Shown here piece after piece: positions 34,262 to 35,811 of a stretch of DNA of 35,811 nt. The stretch's first letter is position 1. Each line of letters begins with the position of its first letter. The position numbers and the translations under genes were made by a program. The DNA is from Gammaproteobacteria bacterium (GTDB lineage Bacteria; Pseudomonadota; Gammaproteobacteria; Pseudomonadales; Azotimanducaceae): positions 1-35,811 of the forward strand of contig JAPPGK010000002.1 in the NCBI GenBank assembly GCA_028821405.1, given 5' to 3'. The notes beneath the pieces are model-generated. The model was not told the DNA's origin, did no database searches, and saw only the letters and a program-made list of their open reading frames with translations.

Positions 34262-35431
34262 ATGTTGTTCTATCGAAAATTCATCGTGCGCAAGCACGAA
34301 CGCGGGCTCCTGTTCAAGGACGGGGACTTCGTCCGCTTCCTGGAACCGGGGATCTACCGCTTCCACGAGTGGCGCAAGCGCCACGAGGTGGAGTGCTTCG
34401 ACCTGACCGAGCCGGCTTTCGTGCACCGCTTGGGCGACTATTTCGTCGACGCCATGAGCGAAGACGTGGCGCGCCTGTTCACGGTCGTCGAAACCGGTCC
34501 CGCCGAGGTCGCCGTGGTCTACTGCAACGAACGCGTTGCCGAAATCGTCCAACCGGCCGAGCGCAAGCTCTACTGGAAGGGTCCCGTTGCGATCCGCGTG
34601 GAACGCTTCGACCTCGATCGGCGTCTCGCCATTGACGCGAAACTCGCCAAGCGGCTCTTGGCGGTGCCGGGTCTGGCTTCCGATAATCTCGCCGGTTTGC
34701 GTCTGCCCGGTCGTGGCGCGATTTTCTCGCGGGAGATCGCCCACGGGCACGTCGGCCTGCTCTACGTCGACGGCGAACTCACTGGGTCGCTGGGACCCGG
34801 CTTGCACGCCTTCTGGACGTATGGTCCGAGCGTTGCGATCGAGGTCGTGGACCTGCGCGTGAAAACGCTGGAGGTCCAAGGCCAGGAGATCCTGACCCGC
34901 GACAAGGTGAGCCTGCGCATCAACCTGACGGCAACCTACCGGTTCGAGGACGCCGAGAAGGCCGTTGGCGCCACCAAGGATCCGCTGGACCACCTCTACA
35001 AGGAGATCCAGTTCGGTCTGCGCGCCGCGGTCGGCACCCGCACGCTGGATGCGTTGCTGGAGGACAAGTCGGCCATCGACCGCGCAGTCGCTGATCGGGT
35101 CGGTCCGAAGTTCGCCGAGATCGGCATCGTCGTGGAAAGCGTCGGCGTCAAGGACATCATCCTGCCGGGCGATATGAAGGAACTGCTCGGCCGCGTGGTG
35201 GAAGCCGAGAAGGCGGCCCAGGCCAACGTGATCCGCCGTCGCGAGGAAACCAACGCCACGCGTTCGCTCCTCAACACGGCCAAGGTCATGGAGAGCAACG
35301 CCGTCGCGCTGCGTCTCAAGGAGTTGGAGACGCTCGAGAAGGTCACCGAGAAGGTCGGCAACCTGTCGGTCTACGGCGGCCTCGATGGTGTCCTGAACGA
35401 GCTTCGGAGCCTGTCGGACTTGCGGCGCTAG
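34262..35431 (+). CDS. Slipin family (SPFH/Band-7) protein
   Basis: 389 residues. The SPFH/Band-7 domain spans about 155-330, with the hallmark run EILTRDKVSLRINLTATYRF and a helical, coiled-coil C-terminus (about 300-375, AEKAAQANVIRRREETNATR). There is no N-terminal membrane helix, unlike stomatin. The N-terminal half carries three related segments of about 41 residues (8-48, 77-118, 158-198), each with a basic or acidic beta-strand unit, a LLF/VVY/LLY core and a closing FDL or VDL. SPFH proteins form oligomeric scaffolds. It follows the tRNA-like RNA, as in proposed RtcB RNA-repair systems; no ligase or RtcR is in the window. Confidence 0.88.
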   Translation: MLFYRKFIVRKHERGLLFKDGDFVRFLEPGIYRFHEWRKRHEVECFDLTEPAFVHRLGDYFVDAMSEDVARLFTVVETGPAEVAVVYCNERVAEIVQPAERKLYWKGPVAIRVERFDLDRRLAIDAKLAKRLLAVPGLASDNLAGLRLPGRGAIFSREIAHGHVGLLYVDGELTGSLGPGLHAFWTYGPSVAIEVVDLRVKTLEVQGQEILTRDKVSLRINLTATYRFEDAEKAVGATKDPLDHLYKEIQFGLRAAVGTRTLDALLEDKSAIDRAVADRVGPKFAEIGIVVESVGVKDIILPGDMKELLGRVVEAEKAAQANVIRRREETNATRSLLNTAKVMESNAVALRLKELETLEKVTEKVGNLSVYGGLDGVLNELRSLSDLRR

Positions 35432-35438
35432 CCGCTAG

Positions 35439-35577
35439 GAAACCTCTGTTCAAGTCCGTCCCTGGACTTGAACAGTAGCGAAACAAATAGTTTCGCTCGC
35501 AAATTCAATGGCTTACGCCATCGAATTTGGCGGCACATCCCTGTGCCGCGCTAGGGAAGGTCTTGTTCAGACCTTCC
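35439..35577 (-). mobile_element. MITE-like element of five hairpins, copy 2
   Basis: The exact reverse complement of the element at 19023-19161, 139 bp, again flanked by CTAG (35435-35438 and 35578-35581). Sequence outside the CTAG flanks is not shared between the copies, which defines the element ends. It starts 3 bases after the slipin stop region, so it could also act as a 3' structure of the slipin message. The 85-codon reading frame that begins inside it (35508) is not a gene. Confidence 0.8.
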
Positions 35578-35689
35578 CTAGGTCCGACGGGGTGCTGAGG
35601 CGGCTTGGGCTGGGGCAGGATCCGACGACCATGGGTCGGCGGATTCTGTGGCGTCGTTCGGCTGAAGCAGTGGGTTCGGACCGTGGTCG

Positions 35690-35811
35690 GGGGGGGGGGG
35701 GGGGGGGCCCCCCCCCCCCCCCCACGCGGGGCGCGGGGGGCGGCGGGGGGGGATATGGTGGTTGAAAAACCAACACCAACGGGGGGGGAGGGGGGGGGGC
35801 GGGGGGGGGGG
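35690..35811. other. Low-complexity contig end, probably artefact
   Basis: Runs of G, then C, then mostly G with rare other bases (for example GGTGGTTGAAAAACCAACACC in a G background). Such poly-G ends are typical of two-colour sequencing with lost signal and of failed assembly next to a repeat; the MITE copy 110 bases away may have stopped the assembly. No gene should be called in 35590-35811. Confidence 0.85.

Noticed and set aside
35690-35750. The G-run followed by a C-run as a possible giant hairpin or G-quadruplex
   Set aside because: Homopolymer runs of this kind at a contig end are better explained by sequencing or assembly failure; no biological conclusion is safe.
35508-35765. An 85-codon frame at the contig end
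   Set aside because: It starts inside the MITE-like element and ends in poly-Gly/poly-Pro from the G/C runs that look like an artefact.

Overview
This is a GC-rich bacterial window, densely packed and with most codons ending in G or C. Short overlaps of the ATGA/GTGA type join many genes into operons. A Gram-negative proteobacterium, most likely an uncultured gammaproteobacterium, is suggested by an LpxL-type lipid A acyltransferase homologue, DapD, MnmH, several lipobox lipoproteins and a GldA/GldG-type ABC system. This is an inference from gene content; there is no rRNA here. The right end breaks down into G and C homopolymers and looks like a damaged contig end.

Layout. 1-3.6 kb: the 3' end of an M3 oligopeptidase, a secreted DUF3604 protein and a HIT protein. 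3.7-7.6 kb: two overlapping half-size genes of a heterodimeric ABC exporter. 7.8-13.4 kb, minus strand: ABC ATPase, then an ABC-2 permease fused to a GldG-like domain, then DUF4340, then a glutathione S-transferase, all overlapping. 13.6-18.4 kb, plus strand: an SDR, a MaoC-type hydratase, an S9 peptidase lipoprotein and an extended SDR. 18.5-25.1 kb: thioesterase, Nudix CoA pyrophosphatase, YegD-like Hsp70, MsrA, a TPR/Sel1-like lipoprotein and MnmH (SelU). 25.1-30.4 kb: a catabolic-looking group (an iodotyrosine-deiodinase-like flavoenzyme, two crotonases, an alpha/beta hydrolase, a second extended SDR and a 2Fe-2S ferredoxin). 30.5-33.3 kb: acyltransferase, Gfo/Idh/MocA oxidoreductase and DapD.

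The most unusual part is 33.3-35.4 kb. A consensus promoter (TTGACA-16-TATAAT) and a clear intrinsic terminator bracket a candidate RNA of about 270 nt. After it lies an almost perfect tRNA body at 33847-33916 with an aberrant anticodon arm and no CCA, then a heavily structured leader, then a slipin (SPFH/Band-7) gene. SPFH proteins paired with a tRNA-like RNA have been proposed, from comparative genomics, to be scaffolds of RtcB-type RNA-repair systems. This looks like such a pair with its ligase and regulator outside the window.

Other structure. Two identical 139-bp elements in opposite orientation (19023-19161 and 35439-35577), each made of five consecutive hairpins and flanked by CTAG, look like recently moved MITEs. 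A dispersed palindromic repeat (GTAGGGGCGACC...GGTCGCCC) or a relative of it sits at six gene ends and supplies the TAG stop codon. An operator-controlled promoter at 27847-27882 points into a region with no gene but two strong hairpins, suggesting a small RNA.
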